A stretch of 64,000 nt of DNA, from contig NZ_AP024233.1 in the NCBI RefSeq assembly GCF_025998535.1, positions 1,305,219 through 1,369,218 on the forward strand, in the 5' to 3' direction. The DNA is from Desulfolithobacter dissulfuricans (lineage in GTDB: Bacteria > Desulfobacterota > Desulfobulbia > Desulfobulbales > Desulfobulbaceae). Below the pieces are notes generated by a model that saw nothing but the letters and a program-made list of their open reading frames with translations, did no database searches and was not told where the DNA came from. The translations under genes and the position numbers were made by a program. Positions within the stretch are counted from its first letter, which is position 1. Every line of letters begins with the position of its first letter. Positions 32,883 to 41,268 of the stretch are shown here, in pieces.

Positions 32883-33893
32883 TCATTCCAAAACTTCCAG
32901 AGCTGACCGGACACTGGCCAGCCGGTGAATGTATCGTTCCGTGGTGGTCAGTTTCTTGTGACGCAGAATGGTTTGAATATCGATCAGAGAGACATCATTC
33001 TTGACCAGGATGGACGCCGTAAGGTGACGGATCGCATGGAGGCCGAAAGGCTTGACATTGGCCAGCCGGCAGAGACGAGGCATCCATTTCTGACGGGCAA
33101 TGTATGGAATGCCTGTATCCGGATTGGGAAAAACCCATTCAGATAATCCGGATCCGGAGCTGGATAAATGGTTATCCAGTTCCGCAGACAAACGCCTGGT
33201 CATGGGAATCCAGTCATATTCCAGGGAACCATCCCGGCGCTTGCGGGTATAAAGCCTGATCTGCTGGTGTTTGAAATCCACATCCTCCCAACGGAGATAG
33301 AAAATTTCGTTTCGTCTGGCGGCAAGGTGCAGGAAACAAAGAAGCATTAGGCGATCCTGTTCCGATTCCGCAACATCATAGACTTTCCAGAAATCAGACT
33401 CCGGAGGAACATACCTGGGAGACCTGGTTTCCGGGAAACGATCCACCATAAATGGGTTGGTGGAAGGGAAGCCGGGTATATATTTCTGTGCCCAGTTCCA
33501 GGCAGCTATCAGGTTTTTGCGATCCTTGTTCGCCGCATTTCCGGAACGCTGCTGGGCCTGCTGTTGAAGATGAAAAAGAACCGCCCCCTGGTGGAGTTCC
33601 CCAGCTGGTAACTGAGGATCAACTGAGGAGAATAGGAGACGAAACGCCAGTTTCTTCTCATGGTACGTTTTTGAAGCATGTTTTGACCTGGAGTAATCAA
33701 GGTACCGGGTAGCAAACTCAAGCAACGAGACCGTGGGGATCCTCGAAGTTGCTTCGGTTACTTGCAACTGTTCTCGTTTTTTGACTTCCCATTTTTTCGC
33801 GTCGGTTTTGCTTTGGTGATACGATCGATATTTCCGTTGCTTGTACTTTATCTGGGCGATCCACACCTTTTTCTGTTTGTCGAAGTACGGCAT
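32883..33893 (-). CDS. Prophage tyrosine integrase
   Basis: A 336-residue tyrosine recombinase starting MPYFDKQKKVWIAQ: an arm/AP2-like N-terminus, core-binding domain, and catalytic residues Arg (LAARRNEIFYLRW), HxxR (GLHAIRHLTAS), His (ILRHKKLTTTE) and Tyr (RYIHRL). It lies directly inside attL and should recombine the 55-bp tRNA-Asp sites. ATG 33893 is preferred over the TTG one codon upstream. Its N-terminus overlaps the Xis-like gene by 176 bp in another frame. Confidence 0.93.
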   Translation of the reverse strand: MPYFDKQKKVWIAQIKYKQRKYRSYHQSKTDAKKWEVKKREQLQVTEATSRIPTVSLLEFATRYLDYSRSKHASKTYHEKKLAFRLLFSSVDPQLPAGELHQGAVLFHLQQQAQQRSGNAANKDRKNLIAAWNWAQKYIPGFPSTNPFMVDRFPETRSPRYVPPESDFWKVYDVAESEQDRLMLLCFLHLAARRNEIFYLRWEDVDFKHQQIRLYTRKRRDGSLEYDWIPMTRRLSAELDNHLSSSGSGLSEWVFPNPDTGIPYIARQKWMPRLCRLANVKPFGLHAIRHLTASILVKNDVSLIDIQTILRHKKLTTTERYIHRLASVRSALEVLE

Positions 33894-34050
33894 CAATTAA
33901 CCTGTTTTCAAAAAACCTGTATGCCCGGCCAATACGAATACCGCCGAGAAGTTTATAATTTCGATAGACTGTCGAAATATCGCATCGAAGATATTCAGCT
34001 ACTTCCATGGCAGACAGTGAGCGACCGAGATGTTTTTCCAGCAATGTCAT
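33718..34050 (-). CDS. Excisionase-like helix-turn-helix protein
   Basis: A 110-residue protein: MTLLEKHLGRSLSAMEVAEY begins a MerR/Xis-like winged HTH (LRCDISTVYRNYKLLGGIRI, GRAYRFFENRLIDAVLRQ), followed by a basic tail that overlaps the integrase start. Excisionases are typically small and overlap int in this way. ATG 34048-34050 overlaps the rep stop as ATGA, so translation is coupled. It could instead be a transcriptional regulator of int. Confidence 0.75.
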   Translation of the reverse strand: MTLLEKHLGRSLSAMEVAEYLRCDISTVYRNYKLLGGIRIGRAYRFFENRLIDAVLRQTEKGVDRPDKVQATEISIVSPKQNRREKMGSQKTRTVASNRSNFEDPHGLVA

Positions 34051-35363
34051 GACTGGCCACCGATGAGATAGGCAGATTGAGGACCATGGACCTCGCCAAA
34101 GCCGTGTGGCCAGCATTCCAGAACCTTCTGGTTGTATTTGGCAATAAGCACAGATTGACCACGTTTATCTGTTTCGTGAGATTTAATGCGACACCAAGTA
34201 TCAATGACAGCTTGCAAGTGGGTGGTAATATGATCGATGGTTGGCTTGCATCGATCGATGGCAGCGATATTGAGAGCACAGCCGACCATCATATCAATGA
34301 GCTGGTGCTGATCCTTCTGGGGGAGAGGTTGCTTACGGACAACAGGGCGGTACGATAACCAATCGACAGACTGAATAACCTGCCACCAGGGATGGATCAC
34401 AGCGCGATCCTGATGGCGGTTTTTCCTGTCAATGGCCACCGCTGAAAATCTCGCCCAATTATCAGAGCAATATTCCCAGATACCACCAATCTTCTCCTGA
34501 AGGTTATACAGATCACTAACGCCAAGCTGACGAAGAACCGGACGCCGCAACTGAAATTCAACCCGGGTAACCGGAACATCATTGTATTGATCCTGGCCCC
34601 ACACCGATGCAAAGACAGACTGTTTTGCACCATGGGAACGCAGCTCATGGGTCTTGTCGTAAACACGGAGAGCAATATCACCTTCACCCACGGAAAGGCC
34701 GGTTTCCGAGGCATAGCCAACCTGATCATAGGGAGAATCACTTATTCCAAGGGGACCCTCGGACTGATCGAGACCGACACCAGTAAACTTCACCCGGTCT
34801 GCAAATGACCGGAACTTGTTCGCCCTGGTGATCCAGCGAGAATAATCATGTAAACCAAGCTCCTCGATCTCCAGGCCAATACAGTCAACACAGAGATGCA
34901 CTTCGGACAGACCGACCTTGCGAATCTTGCCACCGAAGAGAAACACCAAGTCGTTCACGTGTTCGATGACAGCCTGATATCCAGGAGACCAGCAGGACAT
35001 GGAGCCTATATCGACCCAGATATTAGGAGTGGACATATAATCTTCGCGGACAGAAACGAATATATGGACATCAGCACGAGACAGGTGGAAGGCGAAGCCG
35101 CCGCGGCGGCCTGTAGAGTGAATGATGTACTCATGGTCCTGGCGTCCCTCAAAGGTAATGGGGACAGGTGAATGGACCTGTTGCGCTTTATTTTTTCCCT
35201 CGCCAAGGACATCGAAAAAAGTTTCATCGGAAAATTCGACGTGAAGGCCATACTTGAGCCTGTCGAGACCTTTGGCGAGTTGACCCCCCCATGTTATTCC
35301 AGCTTGGGACAACGCATCTAATTTCCCTTTGACATCTCCAGTGAACGATTTTACCTTGTCCAT
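34047..35363 (-). CDS. Inovirus replication initiator (RstA/Rep_trans-like)
   Basis: A 438-residue protein of the phage/plasmid replication-initiation-factor family that starts rolling-circle replication in filamentous phages: GLHVEFSDETFFDVLGEG, then WVDIGSMSCWSPGYQAVIEH and the SEVHLCVDCIGLEI segment, then ALRVYDKTHELRSHG and VTRVEFQLRRPVLRQLGV. A Tyr in RVYDKTHE is a candidate nicking residue by family analogy. Start after GAGGTGATACA. It lies between the secretin and the Xis/Int genes, an unusual place compared with classical Ff order. Confidence 0.85.
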   Translation of the reverse strand: MDKVKSFTGDVKGKLDALSQAGITWGGQLAKGLDRLKYGLHVEFSDETFFDVLGEGKNKAQQVHSPVPITFEGRQDHEYIIHSTGRRGGFAFHLSRADVHIFVSVREDYMSTPNIWVDIGSMSCWSPGYQAVIEHVNDLVFLFGGKIRKVGLSEVHLCVDCIGLEIEELGLHDYSRWITRANKFRSFADRVKFTGVGLDQSEGPLGISDSPYDQVGYASETGLSVGEGDIALRVYDKTHELRSHGAKQSVFASVWGQDQYNDVPVTRVEFQLRRPVLRQLGVSDLYNLQEKIGGIWEYCSDNWARFSAVAIDRKNRHQDRAVIHPWWQVIQSVDWLSYRPVVRKQPLPQKDQHQLIDMMVGCALNIAAIDRCKPTIDHITTHLQAVIDTWCRIKSHETDKRGQSVLIAKYNQKVLECWPHGFGEVHGPQSAYLIGGQS

Positions 35364-35668
35364 TGTATCACCTCATGTGGTACGTGCCCTGGTCATGCTG
35401 GTCCGCCAAGAACACAAACATGACCAGGGCTTTTGCAATTTAGAACAGTCCAAAAAACCGTCTGAAGCCGATCACTCCCGGAATGACCCTCTGACTTCCA
35501 GAACAATCACAAGCGCCGGTCGTGTGCCGAGCACGAACGGTAATTCACCGCTGAATTCCTCACAGATAAACTGATCAGAAGGGCATTTCATGGAATGTAC
35601 GGAGGGAATGCACGGAATTACCGTCCGTACTCCGGCCCGAAGTAAACAAGCCATTCTCCACCTCATTT
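35364..35668. other. Spacer between rep and secretin
   Basis: About 300 bp. A minus-strand frame (35472-35666, 64 codons) begins 2 bp after the secretin stop, but has no clear ribosome-binding site and no recognised family, so it is not called as a gene. A promoter for rep may lie here. Confidence 0.4.
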
Positions 35669-37300
35669 TCAGATTGTTTTTCCAACAACATTGACACGCA
35701 GGGACACGACCAGGTGACGGGTTTCCACCTGGTCAACGTCATAACTGAAAAGTCGACCGATAAGAGGCAGTTCCCCCAGGAAAGGGATATAATCGGTCGC
35801 ATGGCCTTGTTCTTCGGTCCTGAGGCCACCAAGGAAAATGGTGTCGCCGTTGCCGACGAGGACAGTGGATGAAATTTGCTTTTTATCGATCACGATATCA
35901 ATGGCATCCTGACTGAGCTCGGAATCATCGGTGACGTGGGACAGCTCCTGATAGACTTCGAGGAGGATGAAGTCACCGCCAGGATCTATTGAAGGAGTGA
36001 TACGGAAAGACAAGCCAATGTCCTGACGTTTTATAGAAGTACCGGTTTCCTGCCCATCGTTCTTATCGAAATTAGCCCGTTCGAGGAACGGAACATTCTG
36101 GCCTACATGGATAGTGGCTGTCTGGCCATTCAGAACGGTGAGGACAGGAGAAGAGAGAATTTCACCATGAGCACGACCTTCCTTGGCAGCAACATCCAAG
36201 CCGAGGGTCTGGTTGAAATAATCAAGCAAAAGACCGGTGTTACGGGTAAGCAGGGACTCAACAATGTTATCATTGACAGCGGCACGAAGGCTGGAAGAAT
36301 CATAAGACAGGCGCAATCCCAGTTCCCTGAACTCCCTGTCGGTGAGATAGGCTATCACAGCTTCAACTTTCACCTGGATACCAGTACCGTCAATGTGTGA
36401 CAAGGTAACGGAGGCCTTATCAACGAGATCTGGGGAGCCGGAAATGAGCAGCCGGCCGGTGGCCACCTTACGGATCTCCAGGTCTGGGTATAGGCCGGAA
36501 AGAACATCAACCGCCTGGTCAATACCGATGGTATGGACCCAAGCCACCTGGTCAACCCAGTCCTTTTGGGGCTTATCTATGGCCGCAAGGACCGCACGAG
36601 CAAGAAACTGTTGATGATCGTTGCCATAAACAAGAATGGATCTGTTCCAGTAGTCAGGAAACACAGATTTTTTTTCGAAGATGGCAAGGTCTGTAAGAGC
36701 TTTGAGAGCGGAACGGACAGAGATGTGTTGCAGGCGTATGGATAAAATATTATCCGTCGGAGCCTGGTCGATACGGGGAAGGAGCGAAAGGAATTCTTTC
36801 ACCACCTCAGGACTGCCGGAAAAAGCCACGCAATTATTGTCCTCGAAGAAGGTAAGAGCCAGTCGGGTACCATAGAGGGACTCGACAGAATCCTTGACAG
36901 ACTCGGCGGTGGCATAGCGGAGCTGGTACACAGCTGACACCCCATAGGATCCGGATGACAGGGTGGAGTCGGGCTTTACACTGAACAGTCGTAATTTTTT
37001 ATCGAGTGGCTGAACAGTAAAGCCATAGACCGAAACAGCACGAATAAAGGCTGACAGTAAGTCGTCCTTGTAGATACGCTGCTGAGACCAGGTAATGAGG
37101 GTATTACCAGGGTCAGTATAGACAAATCCCAGACCCGTAGTTCGGGCGACGAGAAAGACCAACTCGGATAACGCCACGTTCTCAAAATCGACATCAATAT
37201 AATTATCCGGAACAATTCGCCCTGATGGATCGGCGGAAATTGCAGGGCTCCAGGCAAAAATCAAAAAAATCACAGAAAAAAGAAAAACTCTATTGAACAT
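35669..37300 (-). CDS. Inovirus secretin (pIV-like)
   Basis: A 543-residue secretin starting MFNRVFLFSVIFLIFAW (signal peptide). N-terminal N0/N1 domains (YIDVDFENVALSELVFLVAR) are followed by repeated N domains and the C-terminal secretin channel: GEILSSPVLTVLNGQTATI, QNVPFLERANFD and VGNGDTIFLGGLRTEEQ, and the end FLGELPLIGRLFSYDVDQVE. It forms the outer-membrane exit for virions. ATG 37298-37300 after GGTGAGCAGA overlaps the zot end; the open frame upstream is a shadow. Confidence 0.93.
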   Translation of the reverse strand: MFNRVFLFSVIFLIFAWSPAISADPSGRIVPDNYIDVDFENVALSELVFLVARTTGLGFVYTDPGNTLITWSQQRIYKDDLLSAFIRAVSVYGFTVQPLDKKLRLFSVKPDSTLSSGSYGVSAVYQLRYATAESVKDSVESLYGTRLALTFFEDNNCVAFSGSPEVVKEFLSLLPRIDQAPTDNILSIRLQHISVRSALKALTDLAIFEKKSVFPDYWNRSILVYGNDHQQFLARAVLAAIDKPQKDWVDQVAWVHTIGIDQAVDVLSGLYPDLEIRKVATGRLLISGSPDLVDKASVTLSHIDGTGIQVKVEAVIAYLTDREFRELGLRLSYDSSSLRAAVNDNIVESLLTRNTGLLLDYFNQTLGLDVAAKEGRAHGEILSSPVLTVLNGQTATIHVGQNVPFLERANFDKNDGQETGTSIKRQDIGLSFRITPSIDPGGDFILLEVYQELSHVTDDSELSQDAIDIVIDKKQISSTVLVGNGDTIFLGGLRTEEQGHATDYIPFLGELPLIGRLFSYDVDQVETRHLVVSLRVNVVGKTI

Positions 37301-38189
37301 TCTGCTCACCCTGCACTGATAAACGATTGGTAAACAAGACACGGCCGCCGGCGGTGGTCTGCCGGGAAATACTGGGACTATGGTCGGCAATGGCCTGGTC
37401 TGTATCAGAAGGTGTGCCGAGACCGGCAACCTGCGTTTTTGCCTTGTCCAGGCTGGATAGAGCCTTGCCGGATCCGAAAAGGTCACCGGTACCCAGGGAA
37501 GACTTGAAAAAGACCATATAGATAGTGAAAGCAAAGACGAGAGGAATAGCGAAGAAAACTGGATGCTTGAGCACGTTAACGTGCTTCATGATGCCGAGTT
37601 CTTTCACGTCCTTGCCAGTGTAGGACTTATAGCAGAGGAAAACGCCCTGGTCATAGGTACGTATGTTCTTGGAAAGCGGAGCTGTACGGGTCTCATCTCC
37701 GGCGTAGCTGTAGCAGATGTATTTTTTCTGGACAGCGCCACCGAAAAAATTGACCTTGCGGAACACATAGGTCCATTCGACCAGGGCCCTGACCGCGGAA
37801 TCAATACGCTCGATGTGCTGGGTGATCAGGACGACATCAAAACCATGGTGCCGGTGAGTGGAGGCCCAGGACCCGAAGAGTTTGTTTTTCTCGGTCTGCC
37901 ATTCCCGAGAGGAAAACACCTTCTGGATCTCATCGAGGACCACAAGGCAACCAGGTTCGATATGATTCCAGAAGTCCTCCAGTTGGTCATGCTCAAGAAA
38001 TTTAAGATGCCGGGAAAGACCAAAATCCGATAGGCCGCAGACACATTTGATCATCTCCTGACATTGAGGATCATCCATGCCATCGATATTGGTGTACACG
38101 ACCCGGCCCATGCAGAGGTTATCGAGGATTTTTTTGACAGCCTCGTATGTTTTCCCGGATCCGGGAGTGCCGGCAAAACAGATAATCAT
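37290..38189 (-). CDS. zot: Zot-family morphogenesis ATPase (pI-like)
   Basis: A 299-residue Zonula-occludens-toxin-like protein: Walker A AGTPGSGKTYEAV, Walker B CLVVLDEIQKVF, TQHIERIDSAVRALVEW, one membrane span (HPVFFAIPLVFAFTIYMVFF, about 208-227) and a periplasmic tail. This is the inner-membrane ATPase driving filamentous-phage assembly, working with the secretin downstream. It starts 1 bp after the pVI-like gene and overlaps the secretin by 11 bp. Confidence 0.95.
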   Translation of the reverse strand: MIICFAGTPGSGKTYEAVKKILDNLCMGRVVYTNIDGMDDPQCQEMIKCVCGLSDFGLSRHLKFLEHDQLEDFWNHIEPGCLVVLDEIQKVFSSREWQTEKNKLFGSWASTHRHHGFDVVLITQHIERIDSAVRALVEWTYVFRKVNFFGGAVQKKYICYSYAGDETRTAPLSKNIRTYDQGVFLCYKSYTGKDVKELGIMKHVNVLKHPVFFAIPLVFAFTIYMVFFKSSLGTGDLFGSGKALSSLDKAKTQVAGLGTPSDTDQAIADHSPSISRQTTAGGRVLFTNRLSVQGEQNVQ

Positions 38190-38190
38190 C

Positions 38191-38520
38191 TCACACCCTG
38201 GTCAATGCTGCGGGGACAAGATTAAGCAACACCCTCAGCAAAATAGCACTGCTGACAATGGTGATGCACTGGGGCAAAGCAAGCTGGTTGATCAGCCAGA
38301 TCAATTGAGGTGGCAGGCTGGACCACTCAGCGGCATGAGTAAAGGCAACTGATGAAAAATCCAGAGTTGCAAAAAAAGCCTGAACAACCATCAAGAAGCC
38401 ATCGTAGATGGTGTAGCCAACAAAACTGATAACGAGAAAAACGGCATCGAGGAGCCAGGAAAGAATAGAAACGAGAAGATCCCAGAATGAATTGATAAAA
38501 TCTTTGAGCCAGTCAAGCAT
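38191..38520 (-). CDS. Minor coat/DUF2523-like protein (pVI-like)
   Basis: A 109-residue hydrophobic protein with three likely membrane helices (LLVSILSWLLDAVFLVISFV, then YDGFLMVVQAFFATL, then ITIVSSAILLRVLLNLVPAA). Size, topology and place directly upstream of zot match the DUF2523/pVI minor coat proteins of inoviruses, which cap the virion end together with pIII. It starts after TAGGTGCTCTC. Confidence 0.8.
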   Translation of the reverse strand: MLDWLKDFINSFWDLLVSILSWLLDAVFLVISFVGYTIYDGFLMVVQAFFATLDFSSVAFTHAAEWSSLPPQLIWLINQLALPQCITIVSSAILLRVLLNLVPAALTRV

Positions 38521-38528
38521 GAGAGCAC

Positions 38529-40001
38529 CTATCGCTTAAGCGTGACAATGCGGATTCCGATCCAGGAAAACACTATGAGGCAGACAGTACGAAGCACGGC
38601 CAGGGCATTGCCCCAATCAGCGAAATTAAAATCATGGGTGCCGTACTGACCGGCTTCGATGGTCATTACGGATTCGCCGCCAGTGGGTATGTTCTGGGAA
38701 ATTTGCCCAGGCAGTGAAAACAGGCCAGTGGATTTCATCTGATCGATAAAATCATTGGTGCGGGATACAAAATCAAACTCCTGGCCGACATCATAGGGTT
38801 GAGGATCTGCAGGGGGTGTGAACTGACCGTCAAAAGCATTTTGCATGGTAGAATGCATGGCATCAACACTGGTACGCACACCATCAATGTTGGTAGCCAG
38901 GTCACCAATAGAAGAGGAAACATCGGATAGGCCATCGGAAAGACCGGTGCTGAGACTATCTGAAATCTGAGATCCGAAAGCACCAACACCAGCAGCGATA
39001 TCATTGAGAGCGCCAATCTGATTATTGCCGATGGTGGCCAGGTCAGCCAGCTGATTGCTGAGAGTGGTATTCTGGTCAACCAGCTGGCGAAGATTGTCAC
39101 TGTCGGCAACGGAATCACCACCGGCATTGCCGACACTGTCATCAGGATCAGTCAGGCCGGGAACGACCGGAGCGGAAGGGGAATCGACACAGATACACTT
39201 GCCATCAGAATACAAATAATCCCTGGGCAAGCAGGCGGCCGCACAAGCAGCAGAGGGCTCGGGTACATCGGGGTCAACCGGTTGCTCTTCAGGGCCAGAG
39301 GCACCAGGAGGAAGGGGAGCCAGATTGCCGGATGTCGCAAGAACTTCAGGGGGAAACCCATCAGAATCACCAGGACAAAAACAGCGAGGCTCAGCCATTA
39401 AATTTATAAAAAGACCAGAGGAAGCGGACAAGTCCTGATCAGGATCTCGATTCCAGGCATGTGAGCCACCGTCAGAACAGGTATCGGCACCTTTGAATTG
39501 ATCAAAATAAACAACAGCCAAACCGGCAGCGTCCGAAACAGATCCGCATTCACAGATCTTCTGGGAATCATCGCAACTAGGTGGCGGTGGAGTAGGCGGA
39601 TCGGTAGTGCGATACCCGCCAAAAAAATGCTTAGTCCATAGCACTTTCCCAGGATCGCAACCACCATCAGTATAAGAGTAGTACTTACAGGTGGTTAAGT
39701 CTTCATAAAGGTAAACGCCACCAGTGTAACTATCTGGATAATTGCAAAAAGAGGTAGATGATAATATTTCAGTAATCTTGAAATTGTAATCACTATCGTA
39801 TAGATCAACAATATCTCCGACTGAAGCAGAAGGCGGCGGAATAACAGCGAAAGAAGGACCAACAAAAATTAAAAATGAGCATAGAATGAAAGAAAAAAAC
39901 AGAAAATGACGCAACAAGCCAAGAAGAAAGAAAACCACGACTGACAGGATACCGATGACAACTGCACGGATCCTGGTGAAAGATGGAACAGGAGCGGCCA
40001 T
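38529..40001 (-). CDS. pIII-like adsorption/minor coat protein
   Basis: A 490-residue protein: N-terminal membrane or signal segment (VIGILSVVVFFLLGLL), Cys-rich extracellular domain, Pro/Asp/Gly-rich linkers (PPTPPPPSCDD, PLPPGASGPEEQPVDPDVPE), a coiled-coil-like Ser/Asp repeat region (LSTGLSDGLSDVSSSIGDLA), and a C-terminal anchor (LRTVCLIVFSWIGIRIV) with the basic end TLKR. This build is that of pIII/TspB-like proteins that bind the host pilus or receptor. N-terminus and receptor cannot be predicted. Confidence 0.8.
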   Translation of the reverse strand: MAAPVPSFTRIRAVVIGILSVVVFFLLGLLRHFLFFSFILCSFLIFVGPSFAVIPPPSASVGDIVDLYDSDYNFKITEILSSTSFCNYPDSYTGGVYLYEDLTTCKYYSYTDGGCDPGKVLWTKHFFGGYRTTDPPTPPPPSCDDSQKICECGSVSDAAGLAVVYFDQFKGADTCSDGGSHAWNRDPDQDLSASSGLFINLMAEPRCFCPGDSDGFPPEVLATSGNLAPLPPGASGPEEQPVDPDVPEPSAACAAACLPRDYLYSDGKCICVDSPSAPVVPGLTDPDDSVGNAGGDSVADSDNLRQLVDQNTTLSNQLADLATIGNNQIGALNDIAAGVGAFGSQISDSLSTGLSDGLSDVSSSIGDLATNIDGVRTSVDAMHSTMQNAFDGQFTPPADPQPYDVGQEFDFVSRTNDFIDQMKSTGLFSLPGQISQNIPTGGESVMTIEAGQYGTHDFNFADWGNALAVLRTVCLIVFSWIGIRIVTLKR

Positions 40002-40006
40002 GGTGA

Positions 40007-40141
40007 TCAGACACGACGCAAGATGTTGTTAATCAGGAAACCACAAGCGATGAGGAAAGACAGGCTGACAAAGGGTAAAGCAAGAGAAAAGAAATCGTTG
40101 ACGAGGGTAGCAACATCAAAATCAGCAGGTAACGTGATCAT
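40007..40141 (-). CDS. Small inovirus membrane/coat protein (44 aa)
   Basis: 44 residues, MITLPADFDVATLVNDFF followed by a single membrane helix (LPFVSLSFLIACGFLI) and basic end NNILRRV. ATG 40139-40141 follows GAGGTGGTTCTG and overlaps the upstream stop as TGATG. Size and topology suggest a pVII/pIX-like or accessory coat protein. Confidence 0.7.
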   Translation of the reverse strand: MITLPADFDVATLVNDFFSLALPFVSLSFLIACGFLINNILRRV

Positions 40142-40269
40142 CAGAACCACCTCATGCGGGTTGCAACAACAAAGGAAATGGCACAGAGAGCGCCAAGGCA
40201 AAAGGATACGATGTCTCCGAGCTGGAGGATGAAGACTTGAAGGATCGCGGAAAGCTCATCAGCGGTCAT
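40141..40269 (-). CDS. Small inovirus membrane protein (42 aa)
   Basis: 42 residues, MTADELSAILQVFILQLGDI then a membrane helix (VSFCLGALCAISFVVA) and basic end TRMRWF. Its ATG overlaps the upstream stop as ATGA and its stop overlaps the next start, so three tiny genes are translationally coupled. Probably a minor coat protein. Confidence 0.65.
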   Translation of the reverse strand: MTADELSAILQVFILQLGDIVSFCLGALCAISFVVATRMRWF

Positions 40270-40385
40270 GACAGTCTACCGATACCTCGAATGATAGAAA
40301 ATATGTAGCTGACAACGAGACCGCAGACCCAGCCGACCATAACAAGACCCAGGCCATAGCCAAATGATTCAAGGTTTAGTTCCAT
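40266..40385 (-). CDS. Small inovirus membrane protein (39 aa)
   Basis: 39 residues, MELNLESFGYGLGLVMVGW continuing as a membrane helix to SYIFSIIRGIGRLS. Preceded by an AU-rich stretch without clear ribosome-binding site, so its start is less certain. Coupled to the 42-aa gene by ATGA. Probably pVII/pIX-like. Confidence 0.6.
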   Translation of the reverse strand: MELNLESFGYGLGLVMVGWVCGLVVSYIFSIIRGIGRLS

Positions 40386-40397
40386 AATTTTTTAAAA

Positions 40398-40793
40398 TTA
40401 CAAAAATCTTGAGTGATCTTCCAAACGATCAGAGTCCCATTCAATAGAATCTGGGTGAAAATAATCAGGGGATCCGAAAGAAAAATCTCTACTTTTACCA
40501 GATAAACCACCGCCACTAACGGCATCAGATAAATGTTTACGATACATTAAAGAATAGTATTGATATTCAAATGAATCTTTAGAGTAGGTATTTCTAATAC
40601 TGAAAAAGTGTTTTGCCTTTCCGTAATGTCGAGCAGTTTTAAAAGAAGATAATGATGTTGAAAGAGATAAAATAATATAATCGAGACCAGCTAAGATAAA
40701 AACGATAACCAACATTCCAGACAAAGCGGTCTTGAGATCTGTCACAAGACCACCTGTAAGCTGGGATGCGAGGTCAAAAAGGAAAGTGTCCAT
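40398..40793 (-). CDS. Inovirus membrane protein (131 aa)
   Basis: 131 residues: acidic start, one or two membrane helices (SGMLVIVFILAGLDYIILSL, about 27-46), then a Lys/His/Tyr/Ser-rich cytoplasmic or virion domain. It lies downstream of the coat genes behind a hairpin (40804-40821). ATG 40793 is used; no strong ribosome-binding site is seen. Not recognised; it could be a minor structural or assembly protein. Confidence 0.6.
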   Translation of the reverse strand: MDTFLFDLASQLTGGLVTDLKTALSGMLVIVFILAGLDYIILSLSTSLSSFKTARHYGKAKHFFSIRNTYSKDSFEYQYYSLMYRKHLSDAVSGGGLSGKSRDFSFGSPDYFHPDSIEWDSDRLEDHSRFL

Positions 40794-40803
40794 AAGCAAA
40801 GAA

Positions 40804-40821
40804 GGGGAAGTTACCTTCCCC
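40804..40821 (-). terminator. Hairpin after the coat genes
   Basis: Perfect 7-bp stem GGGGAAG / CTTCCCC with a 4-nt loop, followed on the minus strand by TTCTTTGC. Like the central terminator of Ff phages, it may partly end transcription after the abundant coat gene. Confidence 0.5.
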
Positions 40822-40832
40822 AGAGGCCGAGA

Positions 40833-40970
40833 TTAAAGCCGGAAACGAATGAGCTTGCTGATATTCCGGTAGCCAACGAACAGAAGACCAATACCGATGA
40901 ACGAGATCATCAGAGCGGAAACATTCGTGGACAAAGTGGAAATATCCACGGCGGCAAACAGAGCATCCAT
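40833..40970 (-). CDS. Putative major coat protein (45 aa)
   Basis: 45 residues: acidic/neutral amphipathic start (MDALFAAVDISTLSTNVSA), membrane helix (LMISFIGIGLLFVGY) and basic end RNISKLIRFRL, the pVIII pattern in which basic residues face the DNA. Strong ribosome-binding site GGGAGGTGAATCTT. A second protein of the same size lies 39 bp upstream. Which of the two is the major capsid protein cannot be told from sequence. Confidence 0.75.
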   Translation of the reverse strand: MDALFAAVDISTLSTNVSALMISFIGIGLLFVGYRNISKLIRFRL

Positions 40971-41009
40971 AAGATTCACCTCCCTATGGAAAGATTAATA
41001 AAAGACTGA

Positions 41010-41147
41010 TCAATGCATAAATGCCTTGATCAGCACGCCAAGACCGACAACAATCAGAACAAGTGAGAGAATGCCACCAACGGCAACAAGCAGGTCAGCG
41101 CGAATGCCATCAAACATGGTTGCTTCAATGAGTGGTGTCCAGGTCAT
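41010..41147 (-). CDS. Putative coat protein (45 aa), upstream copy
   Basis: 45 residues, MTWTPLIEATMFDGIRADLL followed by a Gly/Val-rich membrane helix (VAVGGILSLVLIVVGLGVLI) and KAFMH. Ribosome-binding site GAGGTACTTTT. Same size and topology class as the next gene but shorter basic end. Candidate pVIII-like or pVII-like capsid protein; too short for ordinary gene callers. Confidence 0.75.
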   Translation of the reverse strand: MTWTPLIEATMFDGIRADLLVAVGGILSLVLIVVGLGVLIKAFMH

Positions 41148-41181
41148 AAAAGTACCTCAGGGTTTTTGGTTGACGGAGATC

Positions 41182-41242
41182 CCCACAGGATGAGGAACCG
41201 GGCCTCGGCCGGCGCCGAATGCCCGGAACCTCAACCTGTGGG
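41182..41242. other. Long imperfect hairpin: candidate inovirus packaging signal or origin
   Basis: 22-nt arms (41182-41203 and 41221-41242) pair with only three mismatched positions: CCCACAGG, TGAGG and CCGGGC against their complements. At the tip is a second perfect stem TCGGC / GCCGA. It sits in the short gap between the coat genes and the ssDNA-binding-protein gene, with no frame of its own. Filamentous phages keep such hairpins as packaging signal and minus/plus-strand origins. Confidence 0.6.
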
Positions 41243-41268
41243 AGCCTGGGGCAACCTCTCATGTAAAA

